Of a DNA stretch of 48,421 nt, positions 14,529 through 22,470 are shown piece after piece. Origin of the DNA: Mycoplasma sp. CAG:877 (GTDB lineage Bacteria; Bacillota_I; Bacilli_A; RF39; UBA660). Each line of letters starts with the position of its first letter. Position 1 is the stretch's first letter. The stretch covers positions 1 through 48,421 of the forward strand of contig HF992487.1 in NCBI GenBank assembly GCA_000433455.1, read 5' to 3'. Made by a program: the position numbers and the translations under genes. The notes beneath the pieces are model-generated. The model was not told where the DNA came from. It ran no database searches and saw only the letters and a program-made list of their open reading frames with translations.

Positions 14529-15185
14529 TTAATTTTCACTAATAATTTTATCTATCTCTTTGAATACATTTTCAACAGTGTCTTCACCGTTTACTTCATG
14601 TAATACATTTTGTTTTCTATAGTGCTCTATAATTGGTTCTGTTTTTTCTAAATACATTTGGTATCTAGTTTGGAAAGCCTCTAAGTTATCATCATTACGT
14701 TGATATAACTTTCCACCACAATTATCACAAACTGATTCAATTTGTGGAGCACTAGCTGTGTCGTTGATATTGAAAATTGTTTTGCAGTCTTCACATATTC
14801 TTCGACCAGTTATTCTTTTTTCTAGTGTTTTTTCATTGATGTTTATATAAATTACATTACCTATTGTATAACCTAAGTTTGCTAAGATTTTGTCATATTC
14901 GATCGCTTGCTCTAAATTTCTAGGAAAACCATCAATTATAAAGCCGTTTTTACAATCATCTTTTGATAATCTATCTTGAATTAATTGATAAGTAATTTCA
15001 TCTTTTACTAATTTTCCTGAGGCTAGTGTCTCAAATACATAATGTCCTAGTTCACTATCTTCTTTTGATATTTCTCTTAAAATATCACCAGTTGAGATGT
15101 GAGGAATATGGTATTTAGCAACTACTAGTTCAGCTTGTGTCCCTTTACCTGCAGCAGGTGGGGCAATAAACATAATATTTTTCAT
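14529..15185 (-). CDS. adk: Adenylate kinase
   Basis: 218 aa, long (zinc LID) form; interconverts 2 ADP with ATP and AMP. The P-loop reads APPAAGKGT (8-16), so the first Gly and another Gly of GxPGAGKGT are Ala, while Lys and Thr remain. STGDILRE, IIDGFPRNLEQA and RITGRRICEDC are intact; LID zinc cysteines are CEDC and CDNC. It lies 4 nt after secY and overlaps the disfavoured early start of map. Function is likely preserved; the Gly substitutions are mildly unusual. Confidence 0.95.
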   Translation of the reverse strand: MKNIMFIAPPAAGKGTQAELVVAKYHIPHISTGDILREISKEDSELGHYVFETLASGKLVKDEITYQLIQDRLSKDDCKNGFIIDGFPRNLEQAIEYDKILANLGYTIGNVIYININEKTLEKRITGRRICEDCKTIFNINDTASAPQIESVCDNCGGKLYQRNDDNLEAFQTRYQMYLEKTEPIIEHYRKQNVLHEVNGEDTVENVFKEIDKIISEN

Positions 15186-15189
15186 TACA

Positions 15190-16464
15190 TTACCTTCTAC
15201 TATATCCTCTTTTATAGCTACGGCTTAATAAACTTCCTTCTAATTGTTTATATGTTTCAAGAGCTACACCTACAACGATTAATAATCCTGTACCACCAAT
15301 TGTTACTGATGTTGGTAGACTTGTAAACTTAGCGAAAAGTATTGGTAAGCCTGCTATAACTACTAAGAATGTTGCTCCTAGTATTGTTAGTCTTGATAAT
15401 ACTTTATCAATGTACTTTTTAGTTTCTTCACCAGGTCTTATTCCAGGAATGTAGCCACCGTTTTCTTGTAAGTTCTTTGCAAATTCTTCTGGTTTTAATT
15501 GAATAAATGTATAGAAGTATGCAAAGAAGAAAATGAATACTACATATATTAAGAATCCAACTGGAGTTGTATAAGTTAAATACTTTTGTACAAATACAGT
15601 GAATGATTCATTTTTTATTACCTGAGCAATAATACTTGGTATTGATAATAAACTTGATGCAAAGATTACTGGAATTACGTTTGCTGAATTAAGTTTAATT
15701 GGCATGAAACTTTGAGCGGCACTTCCAAATGCAGATGTTGACTTGTTTGCATATTGAATTGGAATTCTACGTTCAGCTTCTTGAATGAAGATAACTCCAA
15801 CAACGATTGCAAAGTAGATAATTACGAATATTAGGAATTTTATAATACCTAAAGTAATTACTTGTGTTGTTCCTTCAAAAGCGATTAAACCTTTAAAGGC
15901 ATCAATAAACATTTGTGGAAGTGTTGCTATAATACCAGCCATGATTATTAAACTCATTCCATTTCCAATACCTTTTTGAGTAATTTGATCACCTAACCAT
16001 AATAGGAAAGATGTACCAGCAGTTAGAACTGTTGAAATATATAAATATTCCATTGGAGTACCAGTTTTACCGATGAAGGCAAATGCAAAGGCATAACCTT
16101 CAATAAAGGCAAATACAATACCCATGTATCTTGTAATTTGATTTATTTTTTGTCTTCCTGTTGGTCCTTGTTTACTCAACTCTGAAAAATAAGGAATAAT
16201 GTCCATTTGTAATAATTGCATAATAATTGAAGCAGTAATGTATGGCATTACACCTAGGGCGAATATTGAGAAGTTCTTTAAAGCTCCTCCACCCATTGTA
16301 TTAATTAACTCTAAGAATCCTAAATTACTTGTAAGATCCTTTGTTCCTGGAACTCTTATTGATATTCCTAGAATGAATATTGTTAGAGCACCAAGTGTGA
16401 AATATATTCTATGTCTTAAATCTTTATTTGTCGCTGTGAATAATTGCTTCATAGACTTAAACAT
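15190..16464 (-). CDS. secY: Protein translocase subunit SecY
   Basis: 424 aa, ten predicted membrane segments; the channel of the Sec translocon. Diagnostic segments are GIGNGMSLIIMAGI, YANKSTSAFGSAAQSFMPIKLN, SLLSIPSIIAQ (plug/lateral gate region) and NGGYIPGIRPGEETKKYIDKVL. The C-terminus ends RSYKRGYSRR with the usual basic tail. It follows rplO by 1 nt, as in the spc operon, and leads into adk and map. Confidence 0.96.
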   Translation of the reverse strand: MFKSMKQLFTATNKDLRHRIYFTLGALTIFILGISIRVPGTKDLTSNLGFLELINTMGGGALKNFSIFALGVMPYITASIIMQLLQMDIIPYFSELSKQGPTGRQKINQITRYMGIVFAFIEGYAFAFAFIGKTGTPMEYLYISTVLTAGTSFLLWLGDQITQKGIGNGMSLIIMAGIIATLPQMFIDAFKGLIAFEGTTQVITLGIIKFLIFVIIYFAIVVGVIFIQEAERRIPIQYANKSTSAFGSAAQSFMPIKLNSANVIPVIFASSLLSIPSIIAQVIKNESFTVFVQKYLTYTTPVGFLIYVVFIFFFAYFYTFIQLKPEEFAKNLQENGGYIPGIRPGEETKKYIDKVLSRLTILGATFLVVIAGLPILFAKFTSLPTSVTIGGTGLLIVVGVALETYKQLEGSLLSRSYKRGYSRR

Positions 16465-16465
16465 A

Positions 16466-16909
16466 TTAGATCACCTCAGCTTTGCTACCTGACTCTTTAA
16501 TCTTTTCTAATGCACTTGCTGAGAATTTATTAGCTTGGACTGTAAGTTTCTTTTCTAATGTTCCATTACCTAAAACTTTTACTCCATCTAATTGATTTTT
16601 AATTATTCCAGTTTCTTTTAATAAAGCTGGTGTAACAACTGTTCCTTCTTCAAATCTATTTAGACTATCTAAATTGATAACAGCGTATCTTGTTCTAAAA
16701 TTATAGTTTTTAAAACCTCTCTTTGGAAGTCTTCTAAATAATGGTAATTGTCCACCCTCGAATACTGGATTGATACTACCACCAGAACGTGCTTTTTGTC
16801 CTTTTTGACCCTTTCCTGAAGTTTTTCCAATACCAGATCCTGGCCCACGTCCAACACGTTTTTTAGCATGAGTAGCACCGATATTTTTTTCTAATTCATG
16901 TAATTTCAT
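16466..16909 (-). CDS. rplO: 50S ribosomal protein L15 (uL15)
   Basis: 147 aa. MKLHELEKNIGATHAKKRVG, RGPGSGIGKTSGKGQKGQKA, EGGQLPLFRRLPKRGF and VQANKFSASALEKI identify L15, a late-assembly 50S protein. Its start codon shares a base with the rpsE stop, so rpmD (L30), which normally separates rpsE and rplO, is missing here. Confidence 0.97.
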   Translation of the reverse strand: MKLHELEKNIGATHAKKRVGRGPGSGIGKTSGKGQKGQKARSGGSINPVFEGGQLPLFRRLPKRGFKNYNFRTRYAVINLDSLNRFEEGTVVTPALLKETGIIKNQLDGVKVLGNGTLEKKLTVQANKFSASALEKIKESGSKAEVI

Positions 16910-17418
16910 TATCCTAATATCTCCTCTACTGTTTTGCCACGAAGTTCTGCTACTTGCTCTGGAGTCTTAATTGACTTTAAAGCATTTAGGGCAGCTGTAG
17001 CCATATTTAATTTTGTTCTTGCTCCTAATGATTTAGAAACAACATCACGAATTCCTGCTAAATCTAAGATAGCACGAACAGAACCACCAGCAATGATACC
17101 AGTACCAGCAGCAGCAGGTTTAATTATAACTCTAGCAGCTCCAGCAGTTCCGATTGCTTCATGTGCAACTGTTCTTCCATCAATTAGAGGTATTGTGATT
17201 AAATTTTTATTAGCATCTTGAATTGCTTTTTTGATTGCATCAGGTACTTCGTTAGCTTTTCCGATTCCTAAACCAACTTTACCTTTACGATCTCCGACAA
17301 CTACGATAGCAGAATATCTTCTTTGACGTCCACCTTTGTTAACTTTAACAACGCTTTTAACATCAATTACTAATTCTTCTAAAAGTTTGTCTTTAGTCTC
17401 ACGAGATTTCTTTTGCAT
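16909..17418 (-). CDS. rpsE: 30S ribosomal protein S5 (uS5)
   Basis: 169 aa. VVKVNKGGRQRRYSAIVVVG, GLGIGKANEVPDAIKKAIQD and GTGIIAGGSVRAILDLAGI are S5 signatures; the protein lies near the decoding centre and mRNA entry. The N-terminal KKSRETKDKLLEELVI is normal. It follows rplR by 12 nt and joins rplO directly. Confidence 0.97.
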   Translation of the reverse strand: MQKKSRETKDKLLEELVIDVKSVVKVNKGGRQRRYSAIVVVGDRKGKVGLGIGKANEVPDAIKKAIQDANKNLITIPLIDGRTVAHEAIGTAGAARVIIKPAAAGTGIIAGGSVRAILDLAGIRDVVSKSLGARTKLNMATAALNALKSIKTPEQVAELRGKTVEEILG

Positions 17419-17430
17419 AATACCCTCCTA

Positions 17431-17793
17431 TTAGAATTCTAATCCATTTTCACGTGCTGCTTCAGCTAAAGCTTGTACACGTCCGTGATAAAGGTATCCA
17501 CCTCTATCGAATACTACTTTTGTAATTTTTGCTTGTTTTGCTTTTTCAGCGATTGCTTTTCCAACAACCTTTGCTGCTTCTACATTACTTCCGTTTTCAA
17601 TCTTTAAATCTTTGTCTAATGAGGAAGCAGATACTAGAGTAGTATTAGCTGTATCATCGATTATTTGTGCATAAATGTCTTTGTTTGAACGGAATACACA
17701 TAATCTAGGTACTGCGCTTGTTCCCATAAGTGTTTTACGAATTCTTTCATGACGATTAATACGCATACTATTACGAGATTCTTTTTTTATCAT
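17431..17793 (-). CDS. rplR: 50S ribosomal protein L18 (uL18)
   Basis: 120 aa. RHERIRKTLMGTSAVPRLCV, FRSNKDIYAQIIDD, GKAIAEKAKQAKI and the closing YHGRVQALAEAARENGLEF are L18; it binds 5S rRNA with L5 in the central protuberance. Canonical length and position between rplF and rpsE. Confidence 0.97.
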   Translation of the reverse strand: MIKKESRNSMRINRHERIRKTLMGTSAVPRLCVFRSNKDIYAQIIDDTANTTLVSASSLDKDLKIENGSNVEAAKVVGKAIAEKAKQAKITKVVFDRGGYLYHGRVQALAEAARENGLEF

Positions 17794-17815
17794 TTTTATT
17801 TCTCCTTCCTACCTA

Positions 17816-18346
17816 TTAAGCAGCTTTCTTTCCTTCTTTACGACGAATATGTTCGTCTTTGTAACGAATACCTTTACCCTTATATGGTTCAGGTTGTCTT
17901 ACTTTTCTAACGTTAGCAGCAAATTCACCAACTAATACTTTATCAATACCTTTGATAGCGATTTCAGTATTACCATTTGCTTCTACTGTTAATCCAGCTG
18001 GAACTTTCATTTCTACTGGATGTGAATATCCAGCATTGATTACTAATTTATCACCTTGAACATTGAAACGGTAACCTACACCAATGATTTCTAATGATTT
18101 TGAATATCCATTAGTTACACCAATAATCATGTTATTGATTAGGGCATTCATTGTACCGTGCATTGCTTTAGCACTTTCATTTAAACGTTCTAAAATAATT
18201 GTGTTACCTTCTTGTTTCATTGTAATATCTTTTAACATTGGTTGTGTTAGAGTACCCTTAGGTCCTTTTACAGTGACAACATTATCGATATTTTCAACAG
18301 TAACTCCCTCTGGAACTGTAATTATACGATTTCCAATACGGCTCAT
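17816..18346 (-). CDS. rplF: 50S ribosomal protein L6 (uL6)
   Basis: 176 aa with the two repeated L6 domains. MSRIGNRIITVPEGV, VKGPKGTLTQPM, IGVGYRFNVQGDKLVINAG and the signature PEPYKGKGIRYKDEHIRRKEG are clear. It binds near the sarcin-ricin loop at the factor-binding site. Standard position between rpsH and rplR. Confidence 0.97.
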   Translation of the reverse strand: MSRIGNRIITVPEGVTVENIDNVVTVKGPKGTLTQPMLKDITMKQEGNTIILERLNESAKAMHGTMNALINNMIIGVTNGYSKSLEIIGVGYRFNVQGDKLVINAGYSHPVEMKVPAGLTVEANGNTEIAIKGIDKVLVGEFAANVRKVRQPEPYKGKGIRYKDEHIRRKEGKKAA

Positions 18347-18373
18347 ATTGACACCTCCTTATATTTTATTCAA

Positions 18374-18772
18374 TTACCAAATATAAGCTAGAACTTCCCC
18401 ACCTATATTTTCTTTACGAGCTTGTTTATCAGTCATAATTCCTTTTGATGTAGAAATAATTGCTATTCCTAAACCATTTAATACTTTAGGTACTTCATCG
18501 TTTTTAACGTAAACACGAAGTCCTGGCTTGGAAATTCTTTTTAGCCCAGTGATAACTCTTTCTTTCTTGTTATACTTTAATGTTAAAACAATTGTTCCTT
18601 GAGCATCATCTTTAACTATTTTATAATCTTTAATAAATCCTTCTTCTTTTAAAATCTTAGCGATTTCTTTCTTTATTGTAGAAGCAGGAACGCTTACTTC
18701 TTCATAACGCATTTGGTTAGCATTACGAATACGTGTTAACATATCTGCAATTGTATCTGTTACTACTGCCAT
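18374..18772 (-). CDS. rpsH: 30S ribosomal protein S8 (uS8)
   Basis: 132 aa. DTIADMLTRIRNANQMRYEE, LKRISKPGLRVYVKNDEVPK and the closing GIMTDKQARKENIGGEVLAY identify S8, a primary 16S rRNA binder (central domain). In other bacteria S8 represses the spc operon translationally; no such site was identified here. Confidence 0.97.
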   Translation of the reverse strand: MAVVTDTIADMLTRIRNANQMRYEEVSVPASTIKKEIAKILKEEGFIKDYKIVKDDAQGTIVLTLKYNKKERVITGLKRISKPGLRVYVKNDEVPKVLNGLGIAIISTSKGIMTDKQARKENIGGEVLAYIW

Positions 18773-18791
18773 TTTGACTCCTCCTTTCCAA

Positions 18792-18977
18792 TTACCAACT
18801 TGATTTTTTAATTCCTGGTATTTGTCCTTTATAAGCTAATTCACGGAAGCAAATACGGCAGATTCCGAACTTGCTTAAAACTGCGTGTGGACGACCACAA
18901 CGACTACATCTTGTATACTCACGTACTTTGTATTTTTGTGGGCGATTAGCTTTTATAATCATACTTTTCTTTGCCAT
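18792..18977 (-). CDS. rpsN: 30S ribosomal protein S14, type Z (uS14)
   Basis: 61 aa from ATG 18977 (MAKKSMIIKANRPQKYKV); an earlier in-frame codon at 19019 lies inside rplE and is rejected. The short zinc-dependent form is shown by CSRCGRPHAVLSKFGICRIC (two Cys-x2-Cys pairs) and the closing IPGIKKSSW. S14 is in the 30S head. A paralogous zinc-free copy, if any, is not in this window. Confidence 0.96.
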   Translation of the reverse strand: MAKKSMIIKANRPQKYKVREYTRCSRCGRPHAVLSKFGICRICFRELAYKGQIPGIKKSSW

Positions 18978-18990
18978 AATATTCCTCCCA

Positions 18991-19530
18991 TTACTTTTTA
19001 AAAGGAATTCCAAGTCCATTTAATAAGTCAAATGATTCTTCATTAGATTTAGCTGTTGTTACGAATACGATATCCATACCTCTTACTTTAACAACATCAT
19101 CATAATCTATTTCAGAAAAGATTAATTGTTCTTTAATTCCCATAGTGTAGTTTCCTCTACCATCAAAGGCTTTTGCACTAACACCACGGAAGTCTCTTAC
19201 ACGTGGAAGTGAAATTGAGATTAACTTATCCATAAAGTTATACATATTTTCTCCTCTTAGTGTAACTTTGCAACCAATTGGTTGACCTTCTCTTACTTTA
19301 AATCCAGCAATTGACTTTTTAGCTTTTGTAACTACTGGTTTTTGTCCTGATAATTTAGCAAGGTCTGCTACAGCAGCATCTAATAATTTAGAATTTGATG
19401 TTGCATCACCTACTCCAATATTAATAACAATTTTTTCTAACTTTGGAACTTCCATTTTTGACTTATAATTATATTTCTCCATTAAACTTGGAACAACTTC
19501 ATTTAAGTATTTCTCTTTTAGGCGGTTCAT
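18991..19530 (-). CDS. rplE: 50S ribosomal protein L5 (uL5)
   Basis: 179 aa. LEKIVINIGVGDATSNSKLL, KAKKSIAGFKVREGQPIGCK, FRGVSAKAFDGRGNYTMGIK and DIVFVTTAKSNEESFDLLNG are L5. It binds 5S rRNA and contacts P-site tRNA. Follows rplX by 17 nt, in normal spc order. Confidence 0.97.
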   Translation of the reverse strand: MNRLKEKYLNEVVPSLMEKYNYKSKMEVPKLEKIVINIGVGDATSNSKLLDAAVADLAKLSGQKPVVTKAKKSIAGFKVREGQPIGCKVTLRGENMYNFMDKLISISLPRVRDFRGVSAKAFDGRGNYTMGIKEQLIFSEIDYDDVVKVRGMDIVFVTTAKSNEESFDLLNGLGIPFKK

Positions 19531-19547
19531 AGTTACCCTCCTTCCAA

Positions 19548-19859
19548 TTAATCAAGCTTCTCGTTTGATTTTTTTGCTATTCTTATTTTTTTACCTGTTT
19601 TTGTATCTGTTGTATGTCCTATTCTAGTTCTTTTTTTAGTTTTAGGATCAATTATCATAACATTTGATGCATTGATTGGTGCTTCTATTTCTAAGATTCC
19701 ACCAGATTCTTGTCCTGTAGGTTTTTGATGTTTTTTAACAACGTGAACACCTTCAACAATAACTTTATTTTCAGCTCTTAATGTTTTAATTATTTTTCCT
19801 TTTTTACCTTTGTCAGAACCAGCGATAACTACAACTTCATCTCCTACTTTAAAGTTCAT
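19548..19859 (-). CDS. rplX: 50S ribosomal protein L24 (uL24)
   Basis: 103 aa with an N-terminal KOW motif (VGDEVVVIAGSDKGKKGKI), VEGVHVVKKHQKPTG and EAPINASNVMIIDPKTKKRT. L24 starts 50S assembly on the 5' end of 23S rRNA. Canonical length and position between rplN and rplE. Confidence 0.97.
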   Translation of the reverse strand: MNFKVGDEVVVIAGSDKGKKGKIIKTLRAENKVIVEGVHVVKKHQKPTGQESGGILEIEAPINASNVMIIDPKTKKRTRIGHTTDTKTGKKIRIAKKSNEKLD

Positions 19860-19872
19860 ATTTATCCTCCTC

Positions 19873-20241
19873 TTATAGTACTTCTTTTGCTAAAGATACG
19901 ATTTTCATGTAATCTTTATCACGAAGTTCTCTTGCTACTGGTCCAAAAATACGAGTACCTACTGGACTCTTGTCATCACGAATGATAACACAAGCATTGT
20001 CATCGAACTTAATATAACTTCCATCTTCACGACGAACGCCTTGACGACTACGAACGATAACTGCTTTTACAACTTTTCCTTTTGGAATTGGTGAATTTGG
20101 AATGGCATTTTTTACTGTTCCAACTACTACATCACCAATGTTACCTGTTTTAACTTTACTTCCACCTAGAACACGGATTACTAATAATTCACGAGCTCCA
20201 GAGTTGTCAGCAACCTTCATACGGCTTTCTTGTTGTAACAT
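19873..20241 (-). CDS. rplN: 50S ribosomal protein L14 (uL14)
   Basis: 122 aa. MLQQESRMKVADNSGARELL, VIVRSRQGVRREDGSYIKFD and GTRIFGPVARELRDKDYMKI are near-invariant L14 segments. It lies at the subunit interface and binds the silencing factor RsfS. Follows rpsQ by 27 nt. Confidence 0.97.
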   Translation of the reverse strand: MLQQESRMKVADNSGARELLVIRVLGGSKVKTGNIGDVVVGTVKNAIPNSPIPKGKVVKAVIVRSRQGVRREDGSYIKFDDNACVIIRDDKSPVGTRIFGPVARELRDKDYMKIVSLAKEVL

Positions 20242-20268
20242 AGATTATTCCTCCTTCTCATCTAAGCG

Positions 20269-20529
20269 TTAAATAATAACTGCTTCTTTTACAATTTCTT
20301 TTAAATAGAAATGCTTAGTTTTTGATAATGGTCTAGTTTCTACTATTCTAACTATATCTCCAACTTTTGCTATATTCTTTTCATCATGTACACAATATTT
20401 CTTAGAGCTTTTAACTCTTTTGTGATATAACGGATGGTTTTTATAAGTTTCAACTAATACGCTTATTGTTTTATCATTAGTTGCGTTAACTACTTTACCA
20501 ACTAATTCTTTACTAACTTTCTTTTCCAC
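20269..20529 (-). CDS. rpsQ: 30S ribosomal protein S17 (uS17)
   Basis: 86 aa OB-fold. KELVGKVVNATNDKTISVLV, HPLYHKRVKSSKKYCVHDE and VGDIVRIVETRPLSKTKHFY are S17. A primary 16S rRNA binder. In order after rpmC with an 11-nt gap. Confidence 0.96.
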   Translation of the reverse strand: MEKKVSKELVGKVVNATNDKTISVLVETYKNHPLYHKRVKSSKKYCVHDEKNIAKVGDIVRIVETRPLSKTKHFYLKEIVKEAVII

Positions 20530-20540
20530 TTTATACCCTC

Positions 20541-20744
20541 CTATTCGCTAATCTCACGTTCTCTTAGAACGGTTTTATATCTTGCAACGGTGTGTCTTAA
20601 TTCTCTGATTCTAGAAGGTTTTTCTAGGTTACCTGTTGCTTGTTGGAAACGTAAATTAAATAATTCTTCTTTTGCTTCAACTAGTTTTTTGTTAATTTCT
20701 TCAGTTGATAGTTCTCTAATTTCTTTAACCTTCATTTTACTCAC
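20541..20744 (-). CDS. rpmC: 50S ribosomal protein L29 (uL29)
   Basis: 67 aa helical hairpin: MKVKEIRELSTEEINKKL, EAKEELFNLRFQQATGNLEK and IRELRHTVARYKTVLRERE. L29 lies at the peptide exit and helps dock trigger factor and SRP. Its start overlaps the rplP stop by 8 nt, so the two are probably coupled. Confidence 0.96.
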   Translation of the reverse strand: MSKMKVKEIRELSTEEINKKLVEAKEELFNLRFQQATGNLEKPSRIRELRHTVARYKTVLREREISE

Positions 20745-21156
20745 CTTTGCTTTCTTTCATTACGAATTTTGTTGCTACTGGTAATTTATGAGAGGCAAGA
20801 CGTAATGCTTCACGAGCTACTTCTTCAGTTACTCCAGAAATTTCAAACATGATTTTTCCTTCTTTAACTACAGCAACCCATCCTTCAACGTTACCTTTAC
20901 CTTTACCTTGTCTTGTACCAATAGGCTTTTTAGTTAATGGCATGTGTGGGAAAATATTAATCCATACTTTACCACCACGTTTCATATAACGTGTCATAGC
21001 AATACGAGCAGCCTCGATTTGATTAGCAGTAATCCAAGCTCCTTCTTTTGCTTGTAGACCATATTCTCCGAAGTGTAATTCTCTGTTTCCACGAGATCTA
21101 CCTTCATAAGGTAATCTATGTACACGACGATATTTAGTTCTTGACGGTATTAACAT
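20737..21156 (-). CDS. rplP: 50S ribosomal protein L16 (uL16)
   Basis: 139 aa. MLIPSRTKYRRVHR, FGEYGLQAKEGAWITANQIE, ARIAMTRYMKRGGKVWINIF and PIGTRQGKGKGNVEGWVAVV are near-universal L16 segments; the protein organises the A-site region of the 50S subunit. It follows rpsC by 1 nt. Confidence 0.97.
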   Translation of the reverse strand: MLIPSRTKYRRVHRLPYEGRSRGNRELHFGEYGLQAKEGAWITANQIEAARIAMTRYMKRGGKVWINIFPHMPLTKKPIGTRQGKGKGNVEGWVAVVKEGKIMFEISGVTEEVAREALRLASHKLPVATKFVMKESKGE

Positions 21157-21157
21157 A

Positions 21158-21808
21158 TTAATTACCTCCTTTAGCCTTTTTGTTTAGGATTTCTCCCTTA
21201 TAGATCCAAACCTTTACACCAATCTTACCGAATGTTGTATCTGCTTCTGATGTAGCATAATCAATATCAGCTCTTAATGTATGTAGAGGAATAGTTCCTT
21301 CTGTGTATCCTTCGCTACGTGCCATATCAGCACCACCTAAACGTCCAGATACGCTTGTTTTGATTCCCTTAGCTCCTGCTTTCATTGCATTTTTGATTGC
21401 ACGTTTTTGAGCCATACGGAATGATGCTCTGTTAGTTATTTGATTAGCGATTGAATCAGCAACTAATTGAGCGTTTAAATCTGCTTTTTTAATATCAACG
21501 ATTGTGATTTGAACATTTTCATCAGCAACCTTTGATAGTTGTTTTCTTAATTTATCCATTTCTTCTCCACCGTGTCCAATAATAACACCAGGTTTTGAAG
21601 AGTGAATTACAACTTCGCATCTTTTTGCATTTCTTTCGATTTCAACTTTAGCAACACCAGCGTTTTTTAGATTCTTTGTAATATAATCACGAATCTTAAC
21701 GTCTTTTGCTAAAAACTTAGCGAAATCTTTATTGTTAGCATACCATTTTGCTTCCCAATCCTTGTTAATGCCAAGTCTTAGTCCATTAGGATTTACCTTT
21801 TGTCCCAT
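21158..21808 (-). CDS. rpsC: 30S ribosomal protein S3 (uS3)
   Basis: 216 aa. MGQKVNPNGLRLGINKDWEA, the KH motif around KPGVIIGHGGEEMDKLR, and NAMKAGAKGIKTSVSGRLGG are diagnostic. S3 helps form the mRNA entry pore. Follows rplV by 15 nt. Confidence 0.97.
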   Translation of the reverse strand: MGQKVNPNGLRLGINKDWEAKWYANNKDFAKFLAKDVKIRDYITKNLKNAGVAKVEIERNAKRCEVVIHSSKPGVIIGHGGEEMDKLRKQLSKVADENVQITIVDIKKADLNAQLVADSIANQITNRASFRMAQKRAIKNAMKAGAKGIKTSVSGRLGGADMARSEGYTEGTIPLHTLRADIDYATSEADTTFGKIGVKVWIYKGEILNKKAKGGN

Positions 21809-21823
21809 TTTGTAACCTCCTTA

Positions 21824-22159
21824 TTAGTTTTTTGTAGCCACTACTATAACGATGTGACTAGTTCTATGATCTCTATGTCCAATATGAGAACGTGAATCGA
21901 AGAAATGACGTTTCATAACAGGACCAGCATCTACTCTTGCTTCTTTAACATAAAGTGTTGCAGCATCTGCACCATTATTATTAACAGCGTTAGCAATAGC
22001 AGAGTCTAATACTTTTTTTGTAAGTCTTGCTGACTTATTATTAACATTATTTAATATGGTTAATGCTTCTTGAACGCTTTTACCACGAATCATATCTGCT
22101 ACTAAGCGAGCTCTAATAGGTGATAATCTTAATCCTTTAGCAATTGCTTTTGCTTCCAT
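21824..22159 (-). CDS. rplV: 50S ribosomal protein L22 (uL22)
   Basis: 111 aa. AKGLRLSPIRARLVADMIRG, AIANAVNNNGADAATLYVKE and the exit-tunnel hairpin region around MKRHFFDSRSHIGHRDHRTS are L22. The loop tip residues (usually MKRIMPRAKGRA) read MKRHFFDSRSHIG; this loop lines the tunnel at the macrolide-sensitive constriction, so the divergence is worth noting. Confidence 0.95.
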   Translation of the reverse strand: MEAKAIAKGLRLSPIRARLVADMIRGKSVQEALTILNNVNNKSARLTKKVLDSAIANAVNNNGADAATLYVKEARVDAGPVMKRHFFDSRSHIGHRDHRTSHIVIVVATKN

Positions 22160-22183
22160 ATATTTACCCTCCTAGTCATTTTT

Positions 22184-22453
22184 TTATTTCTTTTTGTCTG
22201 AACCATGTCCACCAAATTTACGTGTTAAAGCAAATTCTCCTAATTTGTGTCCAACCATATCTTCAGTAACATATACTGGTATAAATTCTTTACCATTGTG
22301 TACTGCAAATGTGTGTCCTATGAAATCAGGAAAAATAGTGGAACGGCGTGACCAAGTTTTAATGACTTCTTTTTTTCCAGACTTATTTAATTCTTGAACC
22401 TTCTTTAGTAATCTATCGAAAACATAAGGTCCCTTTTTTAAACTTCTTGCCAT
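22184..22453 (-). CDS. rpsS: 30S ribosomal protein S19 (uS19)
   Basis: 89 aa. MARSLKKGPYVFDRLLKKV, KTWSRRSTIFPDFIGHTFAV, HNGKEFIPVYVTEDMVGHKL and GEFALTRKFGGHGSDKKK are S19. It sits in the 30S head next to S13. Standard order after rplB. Confidence 0.97.
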   Translation of the reverse strand: MARSLKKGPYVFDRLLKKVQELNKSGKKEVIKTWSRRSTIFPDFIGHTFAVHNGKEFIPVYVTEDMVGHKLGEFALTRKFGGHGSDKKK

Positions 22454-22470
22454 CTTTTAATCATCCTTTC

